A stretch of DNA of 33,500 nt from Cryptomeria japonica (GCF_030272615.1 NC_081406.1:219428997-219462496); one strand, 5' to 3'; shown: positions 1 through 11,185, numbered from the stretch's first letter. Made by a program: numbers and translations. The notes: a model not told the origin generated them from the letters alone.

Positions 1-2135
1 CTTTCTGGTTCAAAAGTGAAGGTTGTATTAGACCAAAAAAAATGGCATTGGAGTGCTTCTAGGTCAACTTGTTTCTCTTCTTGGTGTGAATGCTCTCAAA
101 TAGGCTGGGACAAATAATAGCCTTAAACAATTTAGTGTAGTAGCACCATAAATATCCCATCCCTAATCTACAAATAAAATATCCCCAAAAAAAAAGAATT
201 AAGTAAAAAGTTTGACATTAAAACTTTAAATTTTCTTAGTCTTTACTTCTTAATGTTAAGCTAAAAATTAAAGGACTTTTTTTTATAAAACCTACCTGTT
301 GTTTTTCCCTCCTTCAAATGGCTTTAGTTGAAGAAAGAGCCTCTCTTATGCACTCTTGTATAGTTCAACTCATCCAAAAAAAAATTCTCTGATTTCTTCA
401 TTTGTTACCATCCCCACTATGTGTGAATCAAGGCATGCCATGATCAACTCATCAACCTTAAATGTATTATAGAACTAAATTTTTTGGTCTAGATAGTACA
501 CCAGGGCATTTGTTAGCTATGATGTTTGTTTTCCCATCTATGATGATGCACCATGATACCATTTTTTATTAGCACCATTGTAATGCAAAATAGCCTCTTT
601 GGCTCTATCTATGGCCTTATAGGTAACCCATCAACATGTCACCCTGTCCACCAAACATAGAACCTTGACCAAAGACTTTGTCCCCTAAGTATTTGAATAA
701 AAAGAATTATTAGAAAATTATTCAATTATGTAAGTTTTCTTGATGCAATCCAAAAGCACTCAAAATCATTTGTCTGGACTATGGAAAACTCATGCTTCCT
801 AACAAGGAGATAATTTCCTATAAATTTTATGTTTGCAATTGTTACTTATGTTTAATGAATCCTCTAAATTTTTTTATGAATACCTCATAAAAAATAGTGT
901 TTGTGGCCTTCTCTACTTCATATTTGACAGTTAAGAGTTCATTTAGGCATAGCCCACAAATGTTTGCTTGAGAGCAGGAATTGAGGCTACAATGCTCTAC
1001 AAAGTGAGGATGTTGGTGGCAAATCTCACCACCCCAAATAACACAAGTTCCTTGACATTCATGTGTTCTCTTATTAAACTAAGTATCCAAGTATGGCTGC
1101 AGACAAATTTAATCTTTAACTGCACGTTTGATTGATCCATTTTTCACAATGTTCTCAACCATCAAATTCAAGCAATGTGTAGTACAAGGACTCCAACAAA
1201 TAGTGGGACGCCTTTTCTAAATAAGTCTCTCCACAAATGCATATTTTGTGTTGTTTATGATAATTTGGACATTCTCAACCCCAACGTTCTGGATCACCCC
1301 TTCCAATAGATTGCCGAAAGCCTCAACATTCTTGACTTTGTGTGAGACATCTATTGACTTAAAGATTCAAGAACACCAATGTGCTAGTTGAAGCCACTAA
1401 AAAGTTAATGAGAGGCACATTCTTGTCATCTATCCATCCGTTAGAGAAAATGCTGCAACCTTCTCTTCGCCATACTTTCATCTAATCATCAACTACAAGT
1501 TGTGTACTTTTGATGGCTTCCTTTAACAATGGGCCACAAAAATCCTTAGCCATTGGAGTCTTAAACCCCTTATTGGCAATTATTCTTGCATTTACCAACC
1601 CTTCCCAATATGGGTTATTTGCCACAACGAAGGTTATATTCTTGTAATACCAAAAATTTGTCACTATCATCCTAGCCTCTTGGCGTTTTTCTTTGTTCTA
1701 AGTGAAGGTTGTGCCCCTAAAACATTGTGAGGAATAAATAAATTTGGTGAAGAACGAAGACAAATTGAACTGTTATCAGCAGGGGAATGCATATTTCAAA
1801 TGCATTTGCCAATAAGAGGAATGCATATTTCAAATGCATGGGCCAATAAAAGAATTTGTAGGTGAATTGGGATTGGAACTCATCACTACTGCCATTGCTT
1901 CTTGTGTCTTGTTCCTTTATTTTTTTTTGTATCATAAATAGCAAGTAGGGCATCTATTTCTCTTTTCACTTCATCGTTTACTTGAGGACACACCTTCACA
2001 TCATGTCAAGGAGTCTGACCAAGGTGGACTTTTAACCTATTGATTCATCCTTTCATAGGATATCACCAAGATTTATGCATCACCATGCCCTTGGTCACAT
2101 CCACCATTCCATGTAGGGTCTTTCCTACCATTACG
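1..2135 (-). pseudogene. hAT-superfamily transposase relic (BED / DUF659 / hATC)
   Basis: Read on the minus strand from about 2135 down to the window edge, pieces of a hAT transposase follow each other in family order but in shifting frames with stops. A BED-finger remnant (RLKVHLG, then DVKVCP and EVKREIDALL) lies at about 2037-1945. The DUF659 start (KGFKTPMAKDFCGPLLKEAI) is near 1570-1510. GCSIFSNGWIDDKNVPLINF, the catalytic-core motif, is near 1458-1400. WSPCTTHCLNLMVENI is near 1193-1145. A KAIDRAKEA block is near 617-592. FESIHTKKRNKL, from the C-terminal dimerisation region, is near 100-65. The order and motifs are what is known of plant BED-DUF659 hAT proteins. hAT transposases cut and paste DNA transposons in the nucleus; this copy has many stops and frameshifts and cannot encode one. 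The C-terminus runs off the left edge. No terminal inverted repeats were found. The family call is firm; exact ends are uncertain. Confidence 0.86.
1784..1850. repeat. Short tandem duplication, about 35 bp x 2
   Basis: A unit containing GAATGCATATTTCAAATGCA followed by GCCAATAA occurs twice in a row inside the linker of the hAT relic. The core has ATGCAT at both ends and is itself an inverted repeat, so slippage or hairpin-assisted duplication is likely. Confidence 0.75.
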
Positions 2136-2382
2136 TTGAGTTCAAATTGCCATTGCTGATATTGTACATATAAAAAATAGGAAAAAGCATTACAGTATTC
2201 AATCTTTGACAGTGAAATTAAAAAAAAAATGGAAGGGAAAACATTTAAAAGATAAAAAATAATGCAATTCTAGTGAGGAGGGTTTGGAAATGAGAAAAAT
2301 AAAAAATAATGACTTATATAAGAGCAGGATTTTCAGCATTTGACATTTGAAATTTAGAAAATATAATAATAAAAAAATAAGG

Positions 2383-2405
2383 ATATATATATATATATAT
2401 ATATA
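2383..2405. repeat. (AT)n microsatellite, left part
   Basis: Uninterrupted AT dinucleotides that end exactly where element E1 begins. The run resumes at 3998, so E1 landed inside one longer AT tract. Confidence 0.9.
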
Positions 2406-2743
2406 TGTTAAATTTTTTGCAAAGCAAAAATATAGATCTAGCTAGGAAAGAGAAAGCAAAACTTGCAAAGAGAAATCAGAATAAAGAATAGAGAAAAAGA
2501 AACTCTATTAATTCAATGTGTGTTTACAATCTTCTCAATGCATGATTTATACAAAAATAGCCACCGCATGATTAGAGGATTTACGGTGGAAACAAAGGCA
2601 ACCACTGGCAGTGGAAGAGACAGAGGTCACAGATAACTCGTAGTTCTCTGTTGCTAGCTTAGTGTAAAACAGAGCATGCAATATAAGTTCACCTTGTTCT
2701 CTACAAATCACGGAGAAAGACTGGAGCTTACTAAATGCTAACA
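2406..2743 (-). repeat. E1 3' LTR (left copy)
   Basis: Begins TGTTAGCATTTAG and ends AAATTTAACA when read on the minus strand. Near-identical to the copy at 3659-3997. Confidence 0.92.
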
Positions 2744-2755
2744 CCCTCCCTTAAG
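2744..2755 (-). other. E1 polypurine tract
   Basis: The minus strand reads TTAAGGGAGGG directly before the LTR start TGTTAG. This is the expected position and composition for the plus-strand DNA primer of an LTR element. Confidence 0.8.
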
Positions 2756-3643
2756 CCTAACTAAGGAGAGATCTGGGTCCTAGCAACAAAGCTTGATCAG
2801 GAACCCAATTACAAAGAAGAAAGGAGAAAACCCAATTGAGAGAAACTCCTAACCATTATTTGAACTATAGAAGAAAGAGCTGCAAACTGCAAATGAATCC
2901 ACATTGCAACATGATTGTACAGAATCATAGAAACCACTACATGAGTACCTCTGGGATACTTTAAAAATGCAGTTGTACATATTATGCATTGCTCAAATGG
3001 ATGAAAAGACAGGTACACGGTCTCTAAATACAAAAAATGATCATCTGAAGAAGATATGAATACATAGAAATGTGCTCCAAGCTGAAGAACTGCAAAGGTG
3101 ACCTCCAGTTGGGATGATGCCATTGTATATCCATTGCTCAATAATGTCCCACTAGAAAAAAGCTCTCGAAGAACTTGGGGATGCGACTTTGGAATCTCAT
3201 GTAGTGAGGAAGCCTACTAGAAAGAATCTCTAGGAGCAAACAAAGTTGCAACATTGGAATCTCATGTAGACAGGAATTTACAACAAAAGAAAATTTTTGG
3301 TTGTCGATTGGAGGAAAAGTGTATAGCAACTTTAATCTTCTATTTTATTAGGAAACTTATTGAAAGAAACCTATACTAAATGCATTAAGCAAAACCTCAT
3401 ATGAACTTTCTAAAAGTTTAATTTTACAAAGCCCCAAATTTTCCAGATCTTCATCATGCAGTGCTTGCAAAGTATGTACAATTTTAAAGAATCAATATAG
3501 AAGAAAAAATCAAGGAGCATGCAAAAATGAGGGGAAAAATATGCATGCATTTAAAATCAGAGGTCTACATCAGCTTCCATGGTAATGCTAATCTTCAAAA
3601 ATCTGCTTGCAAATAATCATTTATGCTTCTTCTTCCTAGCAAC
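2756..3643 (-). other. E1 interior, no recognisable coding sequence
   Basis: The interior has open frames up to about 110 codons on the minus strand, but none shows a zinc knuckle, protease, RT, RNase H or integrase motif. Their composition (Phe, Leu, Ser rich) looks like chance translation of AT-rich DNA. A short phrase, TTGGAATCTCATGTAG, occurs twice near 3190 and 3254. I see no gene here. Confidence 0.6.
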
Positions 3644-3658
3644 CTCGCTTTGATACCA
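3644..3658 (-). other. E1 primer-binding site
   Basis: The minus strand reads TGGTATCAAAGCGAGG directly after the LTR end TAACA. It matches the plant initiator Met-tRNA site TGGTATCAGAGC with one mismatch, and fixes the element's orientation as minus. Confidence 0.85.
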
Positions 3659-3997
3659 TGTTAAATTTTCTACAAAGCAAAAATACAGATCTAGCTAGGA
3701 AAGAGAAAACATAACTTGCAAAGAAAAATCAAAATAAAGAACAGAGAAAAAGAAACTCTATTAATTCAATGTGTGTTTACAATCTTCTCAATGCATGATT
3801 TATACAAAAAGAGCCACCGCATGATTAGAGGATTTACGGTGGAAACAGAGGCAGCCACTGGCAGTGGAAGAGACAGAGGTCACAGATAATCTCGTAGTTC
3901 TCTATTGTTAGCTTAGTTTAAAATAGAGCATGCGATATAAGTTCACCTTGTTCTCTACAAATCACGGAGAAAGACTAGAGCTTACTGAATGCTAACA
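3659..3997 (-). repeat. E1 5' LTR (right copy)
   Basis: Direct repeat of 2406-2743 with the same TGTTA...TAACA ends and one extra base. AT repeats resume at 3998. Confidence 0.92.
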
Positions 3998-4017
3998 ATA
4001 TATATATATATATATAA

Positions 4018-4420
4018 TTCAAACCTTAAAATGCTTTCCAACACTCCTATTGGCTCAATTTGCACCCATGAAAGGCCAAATGAACAAAAGAAGTGAATCG
4101 AAATTGTTTTAAAGCCCAGATGTTCTTTATTTTTTCACTATAGGCAAGTCTAGGCACAAGAATTGCTAGTTTTTTCAAGAAACTTTGTGAGTGCGCATTT
4201 CAATTTCAACTCACAAGTCTGTGCAAGTTGGGCTGAGTTTTCTAACTATGCTTTCTACATGACCAAAACACCTTTTATATATAGATTTGTACAACAACTT
4301 TGAATTGTTGAACTAGCCTTATCTTCTACTACAGGTAAAGCACTAGTGAGATTCTTGGGATCAGGTACTAGCAAACCATGTTGATTAAAATTTCTCGTAT
4401 ATAATACAAGATGTTTATCT
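4018..4420. other. Spacer between E1 and E2
   Basis: AT-rich unique-looking sequence with no open frame, RNA gene or repeat that I can support. It ends with TATCT, the left target duplication of E2. Confidence 0.6.
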
Positions 4421-4677
4421 TGTTGGGATGTGAAGCCTAATGGTCACATGACCATTTGACTTCCCCAAACCATTCATTTCACATCTGAATGTGATTGTAT
4501 AAATGACTGAGTGCAGTCATGTATGTATTGGTATTGAGAGTTGATTAATGAAGTGATTCCCTGCTTTGAGTGCGGATGTAGGCAAATTTGCCGAACCACG
4601 ATAAATCGTGTGTTGTCTCTTTTATTCCTTCATTCTATTTTTGTTATCATTTTTCTCTGCTCATTCTAATCTTTACA
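4421..4677 (+). repeat. E2 5' LTR
   Basis: TG...CA bounded, 257 bp. It contains a likely TATA box (TATAAATG at about 4498) and, just upstream, a near-palindrome TGGTCACATGACCA at about 4440-4453 that could bind a transcription factor. Confidence 0.95.
4498..4505 (+). promoter_or_regulatory. Putative TATA box in E2 5' LTR
   Basis: GTATAAATG lies about 75 bp into the LTR and is kept in both LTR copies. This is a normal place for the element's own promoter. Inferred from motif and position only. Confidence 0.45.
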
Positions 4678-4679
4678 AT

Positions 4680-4692
4680 TGGTATTAGAGCC
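4680..4692 (+). other. E2 primer-binding site
   Basis: TGGTATTAGAGCC begins two bases after the LTR end. It differs by one transition from the initiator Met-tRNA site TGGTATCAGAGCC. Confidence 0.9.
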
Positions 4693-4710
4693 ATGTTGGC
4701 TTGAGCAGAG

Positions 4711-6755
4711 ATGGAGGAAGAAGGAGAAGGTAAAATTTATAACTTCTATGGTAGTTTTACGTTCCATGTAAAACTATGCTTCAAGCGCCACGTACATTGA
4801 TGGGATGGCTGGAAGAAAGAGGGGAACTCAATTGAAGAGGAGAATCCAGTGAAAGAGAAGGATGTTGGGATTCTCATTTGCTCTCCTCTTGAGCCAACTT
4901 TGGCACTTATTGGCCAAACTATTAATAGCCAAAAAGTTGTTGGCATTCGTGTGGTGAAGGTTGAACACCGTGATACCTCGGTTGGAGTTGAAGATGGTCC
5001 TTGTATAGACGCTGAAATTTTTGAGCAGAAAGATGCTAGAAGAGAGGTTGTTGTTGAAGAGGATGAACTCAAGAAATTGTGGGAGGAAGAGTGTATGCCA
5101 TCGGAGACCCAAGTTGGATATATTGTTGACTCCCAAGATGAGGAGGGTGCAGATTGGAGTGAGGTAGCAGAGAAAGGAATCCTGGGAGAAATTGTGGCTT
5201 CAGAGGGCTCTGCAGATGGCATGGCCTTGGCAAAAATAAAGAGGCACTCTCATGATGATGAGGATGGCAATAGACTTAGGTATTCTTCTTCAATGGAAGA
5301 TAGTAGGAAGGACAGGGCAGATGCACAAGGCAGAAAGATTGAAGACGATGATGGGCCTTTGGATAATTCTATGGAGAAGAGAAGAGATATCCGTGTCATA
5401 GAGTCACTTCACACAGAGAGGACAAGTCAGACAAAGGCGAAACACACAACACTAGATGAAAATCCCAAGTTCCCCTACAAAGGCTATGTGAATGGCCTGG
5501 GAGAAGAAGAGGGCAAAGATGATATTCGTGCTCTTGATAGTAATATAGTTGGAGCACAAAAAGATGTTCCTTGCATTGTGCTTAAGTTTGACTGCAAGGA
5601 ATCGCATGAAGGGAATACCCAACCAAATTTATTTGTAGTGAACCATGGTTTGATGGAGGAGGATTTGAGGTGCCCATTGAACGTGGCTGAGAAAAAAGGC
5701 ATGTCTTTTAGCCAAGAACATGGTTTTAAAAACTTGGTGGTTACAAAATGGCTTGACAGAGAAAACCCTTCCGGTGGTGGTGAGGGAAAGTGTTGTGATG
5801 ACAAATCCGTTCAAGAGTTTCTCAGGACAATCCCTGTTGACTGGGATAGTGCGTTGGACAAAATCCACTTGCTGCAGAGGCATAAACTGAGAGAGAGAGA
5901 CGACAAGGACTTATGTATGGCCAAGGGACAAAAGCCACAAAAATGCTCAAACAGCCTCGGGAGTTTGTAAAGAGAAGTGCATCTTATGTGGTCTTCAATC
6001 ACCATGGTGAGGTTGGAATTTTTTTTCAAAATAGAGCAACGAATCTTTACTTGAGTCAATCGTTGCAAGATGAACAAACAACGCTTTTCCTGGAAGCTCT
6101 ACCTAAGGAACATGTGAAGGGGCTATTTTATGGTGAAGTCAAGTTTCATTGCAAAACATTTTTTAGTCCACATGATTATAAACCATCGATGTTGGAAGGC
6201 TTGTAGGGGGCATTTGATTTCCCTAGTGCCACGTAGGAAGTGGGGGAACCACCCTCTAATTTTGGTCTAAGGAATTCAAACTGTCAGGGTGTGGATGTTC
6301 CTCGAAGGGATTTTTCTAACTTTTTAAACATACCCCTGTATCTGATTGCCTTCCCAGAAACTACTCAAGAGAAAGAATTTGCACATGTACAATTTTTCCA
6401 CAATGATAGAGAAGGCAATGGGCAGTGGACAGAAAATTTGCATTCTCTTTACGTAGCTGCTAGTAAAAATCTTCAGCCAAAGGATGTGGCATTTACTATT
6501 ACTGGTAGTCCAATGGAGGAGATCACAAACATGATTCAAGCTGCATTAAGGCAGTCAATTCAGATGGGGTATGAGGATTACCCAAAGCATGACAATGCGT
6601 GGGTAGAAGCATACCAATTGACCAACTTGGATGAGGTGAAGGTTGTTATTGTAACACTATCTAGTGGTGTTTCTGGTTATGAATTCATGGTGAAAGAGTT
6701 TTTCAACTTTGATTTGATATGGAGAAGATTAATCCGCAGTATCCGTGAATAAGAG
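4711..6755 (+). pseudogene. Unrecognised acidic protein frame inside E2 (not gag/pol), one frameshift and three internal stops
   Basis: Starting at ATG 4711, the first in-frame ATG after the primer site, a frame runs to 5970 with one stop (TGA at 4798). A second frame then continues 5913-6752, broken only by TAG at 6204 and TAG at 6234. A single 1-base shift between about 5890 and 5970 would join them into one protein of roughly 680 residues. The TAG codons and the TGA are one C-to-T change from CAG and CGA. The first half is rich in Asp/Glu and Lys/Arg (for example HDDEDGN, EDDDGPLDNSMEKRRD) and probably disordered. The second half looks folded (VVFNHHGEVGIFFQN, FAHVQFFHNDREGNGQW, VKVVIVTLSSGVSGYEF). 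I see no CCHC knuckle, Asp-Thr/Ser-Gly protease or YxDD motif, and I do not recognise the family. A long frame filling the whole interior suggests it was once selected or captured from a host gene. Confidence 0.6.
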
Positions 6756-6847
6756 TTCGCGAAGCTAAAATCTTGCATGTTGAATGCAATGTGAGTTTAG
6801 ATGTGGAAGGAGGGATGTCAAAGTGCATGACTGTATCAGTTGGACTT

Positions 6848-6859
6848 CACGGGGGAGAT
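6848..6859 (+). other. E2 polypurine tract
   Basis: CACGGGGGAGAT ends directly at the 3' LTR start TGTTGGG, as expected for the plus-strand primer. Confidence 0.88.
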
Positions 6860-7116
6860 TGTTGGGATGTGAAGCCCAACGGTCACATGACCATTCGACT
6901 TCCCCAAACTATTCATTTCACATCTGAATGTGATTGTATAAATGATTGGGTGCAATCATGTATGTATTGGTATTGAGAGTTGATTAATGAAGTGATTCCC
7001 TGCTTTGAGTGTGGATGTAGGCAAATTTGGCGAACCACGATAAATCGTGTGTTGTCTCTTTTATTCCTTCGTTCTATTTTTGTTATCATTTTTCTCTGCT
7101 CATTCTAATCTTTACA
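6860..7116 (+). repeat. E2 3' LTR
   Basis: Direct repeat of 4421-4677, same length and ends, followed by the target duplication TATCT. Confidence 0.95.
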
Positions 7117-7121
7117 TATCT

Positions 7122-7326
7122 TACTACTCATTTAAGATCCCACTCTTTATTTTCTAGTAGGAAGTTTATGTACCCATCGTCCAGTGTGATGGTTGAATTT
7201 AATTAATTTTTTCAACTGCCAATAATTCATATATTTGTGATGCGGTGATTAGAACTCAAATGTGATGTCCAACTTATGAATTCCAAATTTAGGCAGTACA
7301 TCTAACCTGAATGTATGCTTCAAAAG
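7122..7326. other. Spacer right of E2, with start of a short tandem repeat
   Basis: AT-rich with no gene. From about 7310 to 7400 a phrase like GAATGTATGCTTCAAAA recurs three times with drift; repeat copy B has one unit fewer. Confidence 0.55.
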
Positions 7327-7941
7327 TTTATTTGAATGTATGCTTGAAAAATTGTCGATCTTTACCTGAATGTATACTTCAAAACTTGTCCACCTTTACC
7401 TCCTCTAGATGAACTTGTCAAGGTAGTGTCTAAGGACAATGTTTAGGAGTTTGCTGACTTGATAAGTGAACTCATCAAGGTGGTGTCAAAACCCTTTAAT
7501 GGGTCAATTAAATAATAGGAAATATTAAATACAATATACATACGCATGTAGATGGTCTATTATGATGATGCAATGAATATGGTTCTCTAATGTCCTTCAA
7601 AAAATAAAATATGTTCCAATGATTTTCTCCTTGCAATTGCATGTGAATTAATTGCATGACATAGGAACATGCATTGGGCTGACTCAACGACTAGTAGAAA
7701 GCGATGGGAAAATAGGAATTTGAATTTTCATATTTGAATTTTGAGTCCTTCCCACATGCCATGGGGGTGCACAAGATCAATCCCATGCCACTTGGAAATG
7801 AACAAGGAGGCTAAAATAGTAATCTTGAGTCAAGAAGTTATTTATGGAAATGTGAATTGGGGGTGCAATAATGATGAATAAATAGCGAATGTATGAGAAT
7901 GGGTGTAGATGAAGATGGATAGACATTGGTCAAGACAAATC

Positions 7942-7999
7942 AAGCACAAGAGTATGCCACTTGTTGACAAACCAAGCACAAGAGTATGCCACTTGTTGA
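7942..7999. repeat. 32-bp tandem duplication specific to copy A
   Basis: AAGCACAAGAGTATGCCACT plus TGTTGA occurs twice in a row here but once in copy B (near 31418), so it arose after the two copies separated. Confidence 0.85.
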
Positions 8000-8417
8000 T
8001 GTGTTATTATATTTAAGACATTTCACGAAGGTGGGCAAAAAACTAAATGAGAAATGACAATAGTATGTAAATTTTATCATTACATTTTGCTGTTTTGATG
8101 TACATCTGAATTTAACATGAACATGCATTTGTATATAGACATTATCAGTCAACATGAAAAGTAGTTGGTAAATAATTTTGTCATTGCAAAATAATACCAA
8201 ACTTGTTCACCAGTTAGCTACAAAACACACCAACAATTGGAAAAATCATTATGAGATTAACCATTCTCCACTATGTTTGAGGGGGCAGCTCCCTCGTATG
8301 ATGAAATTTTAGATTTCCAATACTTCTAACTAGAAAGTACCAAAAGACAAACAAAGAAATATAGAAGGAAAATAAAGAAATTATATTGCGAATATAAGAA
8401 TAGAGAAAAGAAAACAC

Positions 8418-8470
8418 GAAAAGAACACATATACACGAAAAGCACACATATACACGAAAAGCACACATAC
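8418..8470. repeat. Short tandem repeat, about 19 bp x 3
   Basis: ACACGAAAAGCACACATAT recurs three times. Copy B has a single related unit (CACGAAACCACACAGAC). This is a local slippage product. Confidence 0.75.
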
Positions 8471-9883
8471 TTTCCATCCAATAAAGCAAGAAGAGCAGGT
8501 AAAGGACAAGCAAATAGATAACTTATGAAGATAAAGAAAAATCAGCTTCATGAAAAATATCTGATATGAGAACAACAATTCCTCTTAAACATTAAAAGAA
8601 AATTAGAACTGAAAGACTCGAACAATCCCTTTACGTAATTCTTCTATTCTCATAGCAGAAAACATCCCTTTTTCACAAGCAAAACTTTCTTTTTATAGTA
8701 TTCCCACGACCCTGTACTTGTTTGTTGAAAATATTTCTTTATTTAATTTGGGAAGACTTTCCAAATTTCCCTTCAGTTTTTCGATATGCCTCCTCTATGG
8801 ACAGAATGAGAATGTGAAAGAAAGTGGAAAAAGCTTAGCTTCCCGAATAACAGTCATCCTAGAATTCTTATATATCATGAAGACCAAATTCAGAACTCAT
8901 ATCCTGCAAACTTCACAGAAGTTATGCCCTAACCTTGAACAACCATTTATGCACAGAACATTTTTTGGTCCAATCAAGCTAACTTCCACGCAATGCAGCA
9001 TATATAAATTTCTTCATCCTTATTTTTTTGCATTCTGCATCTCCTTTTAGATATGGAAGAACCCAATTAAAGAAGCTACCAATGTCTAACACATTTAACT
9101 AATAGTAATTGAACATCTTAGATATGGAATAACCCAGTTAAAAAAATTTGTGGAGTGATAATCTTTACATCAAGTATCCATTCATATATTGTACATGCCA
9201 AAATCATCTACCAATGTATAAAACATTTAACAAATTAGATTTGTGTCTAGAATGGTTTGCTTTCATGGCTGCAAATGCCTGGTAACTTCCACGAGGGGGA
9301 GTCGTCATGGTAGTAAGTCACATCTCTATTCCAGACAACCAACGTGCCTTGAAGTATTCCTAAATCATCCTATAATTAATAAAATCTTCCATACACTCTT
9401 CCATGGCACTGGGATATTTTTGCATTATACTTTCCACAGACAGACTGGCATATAACATTGATGCTATTTGTTGTCAAGTCTCCTTAGATATATAAGGAGT
9501 GTAGATGTTCTTGGATCCAATGGCCTTACTATCAAGTGCTCCATGGCAAAAATGATCAGTGTTGAATTTTGATGTTATTTCTGGATTAGACTGTGTCAAT
9601 TCAAATCGTGAATTGAGTTTCTTCTTGCCTCGACATAAAACTTCGTTGGAAATCATCAACTCTAGAGATAGGAATGAGAGCAACTTCATCAACATTTTCA
9701 CGAAAACTCTCATCCTTGGTCTAAGTAAGATCAGATGAAAACTCAATGGTTAATGAACACGATGTGGCAAAATATCATTCCATCTTGCCTTCTAGGTATT
9801 AAATTTCATTTTAAAAATCATGGTCACAGATCTTAGAACAGGCTCAAAATATTCAAACATGAAAAAGATATTGTCTTTAAAAG

Positions 9884-9903
9884 GATACAATAATTCATCT
9901 TGT
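9884..9903. repeat. 20-bp flanking duplicate, left of E3
   Basis: GATACAATAATTCATCTTGT is found here and again at 18587-18606, bracketing E3. It is longer than the 5 bp made by an LTR integrase, so it is not a simple target duplication. Confidence 0.85.
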
Positions 9904-11184
9904 GGAAGTACTTTAATTATAATAATTAATTAATTAATTTAATAATGCACATCATTTAAATACCTAATTGACTCTATTATGAGGAGGTTATTTAATGAAT
10001 TATGAAGTCAATTATTTAAAGTGCATTTAAATTATATTGAGGGACCACTTTAAGAGATGATATATTAAATGCTTTAAAAGTATACTTTATTATAAGTGAT
10101 AAAGTGTTATTTAAAGGGAGATATAAGTGTTAATAAAGTATACTTTATATTGTGCACCAACTGGAGGGAAAAGTAAATGAAATTAAATGAGATGAAGCCA
10201 AATGCAAATTAAATATAATATAAAGGCATTTGAAAAGAGATTTCATTCATTCTATAAGCATTTGATAATTTGAGATTTATGATTTCTTGGCATTTGGAGA
10301 AGGCAAACCCAAAGGTTTATGCATTTCTGCAAATCAGGGCATTGGAGAACATAGTATCTCCATTGTGACAGCTATCTGAGGTGGTGAAATATCTTCTAAG
10401 GGTTTCTTTTGAGTTGGCTATAACCAACAATCAAATTTGTATGAATTAGAGAAGGAATTAATCAAGGGCATCAAGTAGATTGTTGATGGTAACGAGCAGG
10501 TTACTTTGGGCAGCCATCATTAATTATTGGGCACATTATTTGTAGGTCATACAACTCTCTAATCTCCAGCCATACTATTCTTCCAACCAAGTAGTTTGAA
10601 CTTGTAATCAATCCCAGTAGTGACTTATATGCAACAGTGGCTGCCTATAATCAAGTTTTGATAAAAATACTTATGCATCTCTTTGGGAATGTATTTGGTT
10701 TGTAAGCCGATGAATAAATTAAATGAGATAGAACAACAATGAATGGAAGGAGAGGTTGCATGATATATGTTTGATGTAATGTCTGTGGTTATAATCTTCA
10801 TAGATAGCATAATTGTTTTCATACCAACTATTTGAATTAATGCCTAGTTGTTGTAGGTGCATATTGGTTTTCCTAGGATGCATGGAAAGTGTTTGAAAAT
10901 ATTTCAACTCATTGTACAAGTTGATTTTAGTCACTTATATGTATGAGAAAGGTCAAAAACAATTAGTATATCATTTCTATTATATTGTCAACCAATCATG
11001 CATAATTAGAGCATTCAAAAACATCATTTGCAAGTATTTTAATCACATTTGACATCATTCCAAGCAAGCATAAACAATCCGAAAACAAAAGACAACAAGA
11101 TAGAGGTTTCATGACAATAGTCTGACAATATTCCTTGAGGTCCAAATCAATAATTAGAGATTAGATTTAGCAAGAGATATTACA
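9902..11184 (+). repeat. E3 5' LTR, truncated at its 5' end
   Basis: It ends GAGATATTACA one base before the primer site. Its first ~157 bp (9901-10057) match, inverted, 18100-18263, which shows that the full LTR would extend about 320 bp further left. A likely TATA box (TATAAAGG) is at 10219-10226. The sequence otherwise is AT-rich and without open frames. Confidence 0.78.
10219..10226 (+). promoter_or_regulatory. Putative TATA box in E3 5' LTR
   Basis: TATAAAGG in an AT-rich context about 970 bp before the LTR end. Motif-based guess. Confidence 0.35.
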
Positions 11185-11185
11185 A

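Larger units (their letters stand above)
2406..3997 (-). mobile_element. E1: complete non-autonomous LTR retrotransposon (Met-tRNA primed)
   Basis: Two direct repeats of about 338 bp (2406-2743 and 3659-3997), both bounded by TGTTA...TAACA, flank a 915-bp interior. Reading the minus strand, the right LTR is the 5' LTR. It is followed immediately by a primer-binding site for initiator Met tRNA, and a purine tract precedes the left LTR. The flanks on both sides read ATATA, compatible with a 5-bp target duplication, though this is uninformative inside an AT repeat. By hand count the LTRs differ at about 18 substitutions and one indel (about 5 percent), mostly transitions, so this is not a recent insertion. 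The interior has no gag, protease, RT or integrase motif, so the element must have been mobilised in trans. The primer type suits either Copia or Gypsy; I cannot place it. Confidence 0.92.
4421..7116 (+). mobile_element. E2: complete LTR retrotransposon with non-gag/pol interior
   Basis: Two 257-bp direct repeats (4421-4677 and 6860-7116) begin TGTTGGGATG and end AATCTTTACA. A Met-tRNA type primer site follows the first, and a G-rich purine tract precedes the second. TATCT stands on both outer sides (4416-4420 and 7117-7121), a perfect 5-bp target duplication. The LTRs differ at about 10 positions (about 4 percent), nine of them transitions. The 2182-bp interior has no protease, RT, RNase H or integrase motif; instead it carries a long reading frame for an unrecognised acidic protein. 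The element therefore looks non-autonomous, with either a captured host sequence or a highly unusual gag-like product. The structure is certain; lineage is not. Confidence 0.95.
7327..9903. repeat. Dispersed repeat, copy A (left part)
   Basis: From TTTATTTGAATGTATGCTTG at 7327 this stretch is alignable, in the same orientation, with 30382-32480. Shared blocks include CTCCTCTAGATGAACTTGTC, GGTGGTGTCAAAACCCTTT, GCAGCTCCCTC and ACATAAAACTTC. Relative to copy B, copy A carries about 205 extra bp near 8078-8285 and about 550 extra bp near 8985-9537, and lacks the LINE-like insertion. It also has local expansions of its own. No coding motif or terminal structure is visible, so the class is unknown. 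Element E3 splits it; the remaining homology resumes at 18607. Confidence 0.85.

Noticed and set aside
2809-3141. 110-codon minus-strand frame in the E1 interior
   Set aside because: No gag, zinc-knuckle or pol motif, and hydrophobic composition as expected from chance in AT-rich DNA.
4746-5222. 158-codon minus-strand frame opposite the E2 frame
   Set aside because: Ser/Thr/Phe-rich antisense shadow of the long plus-strand acidic frame.
6773-6976. 67-codon plus-strand frame across the E2 purine tract and LTR
   Set aside because: It crosses the purine tract and LTR boundary, so it is not a plausible separate gene.
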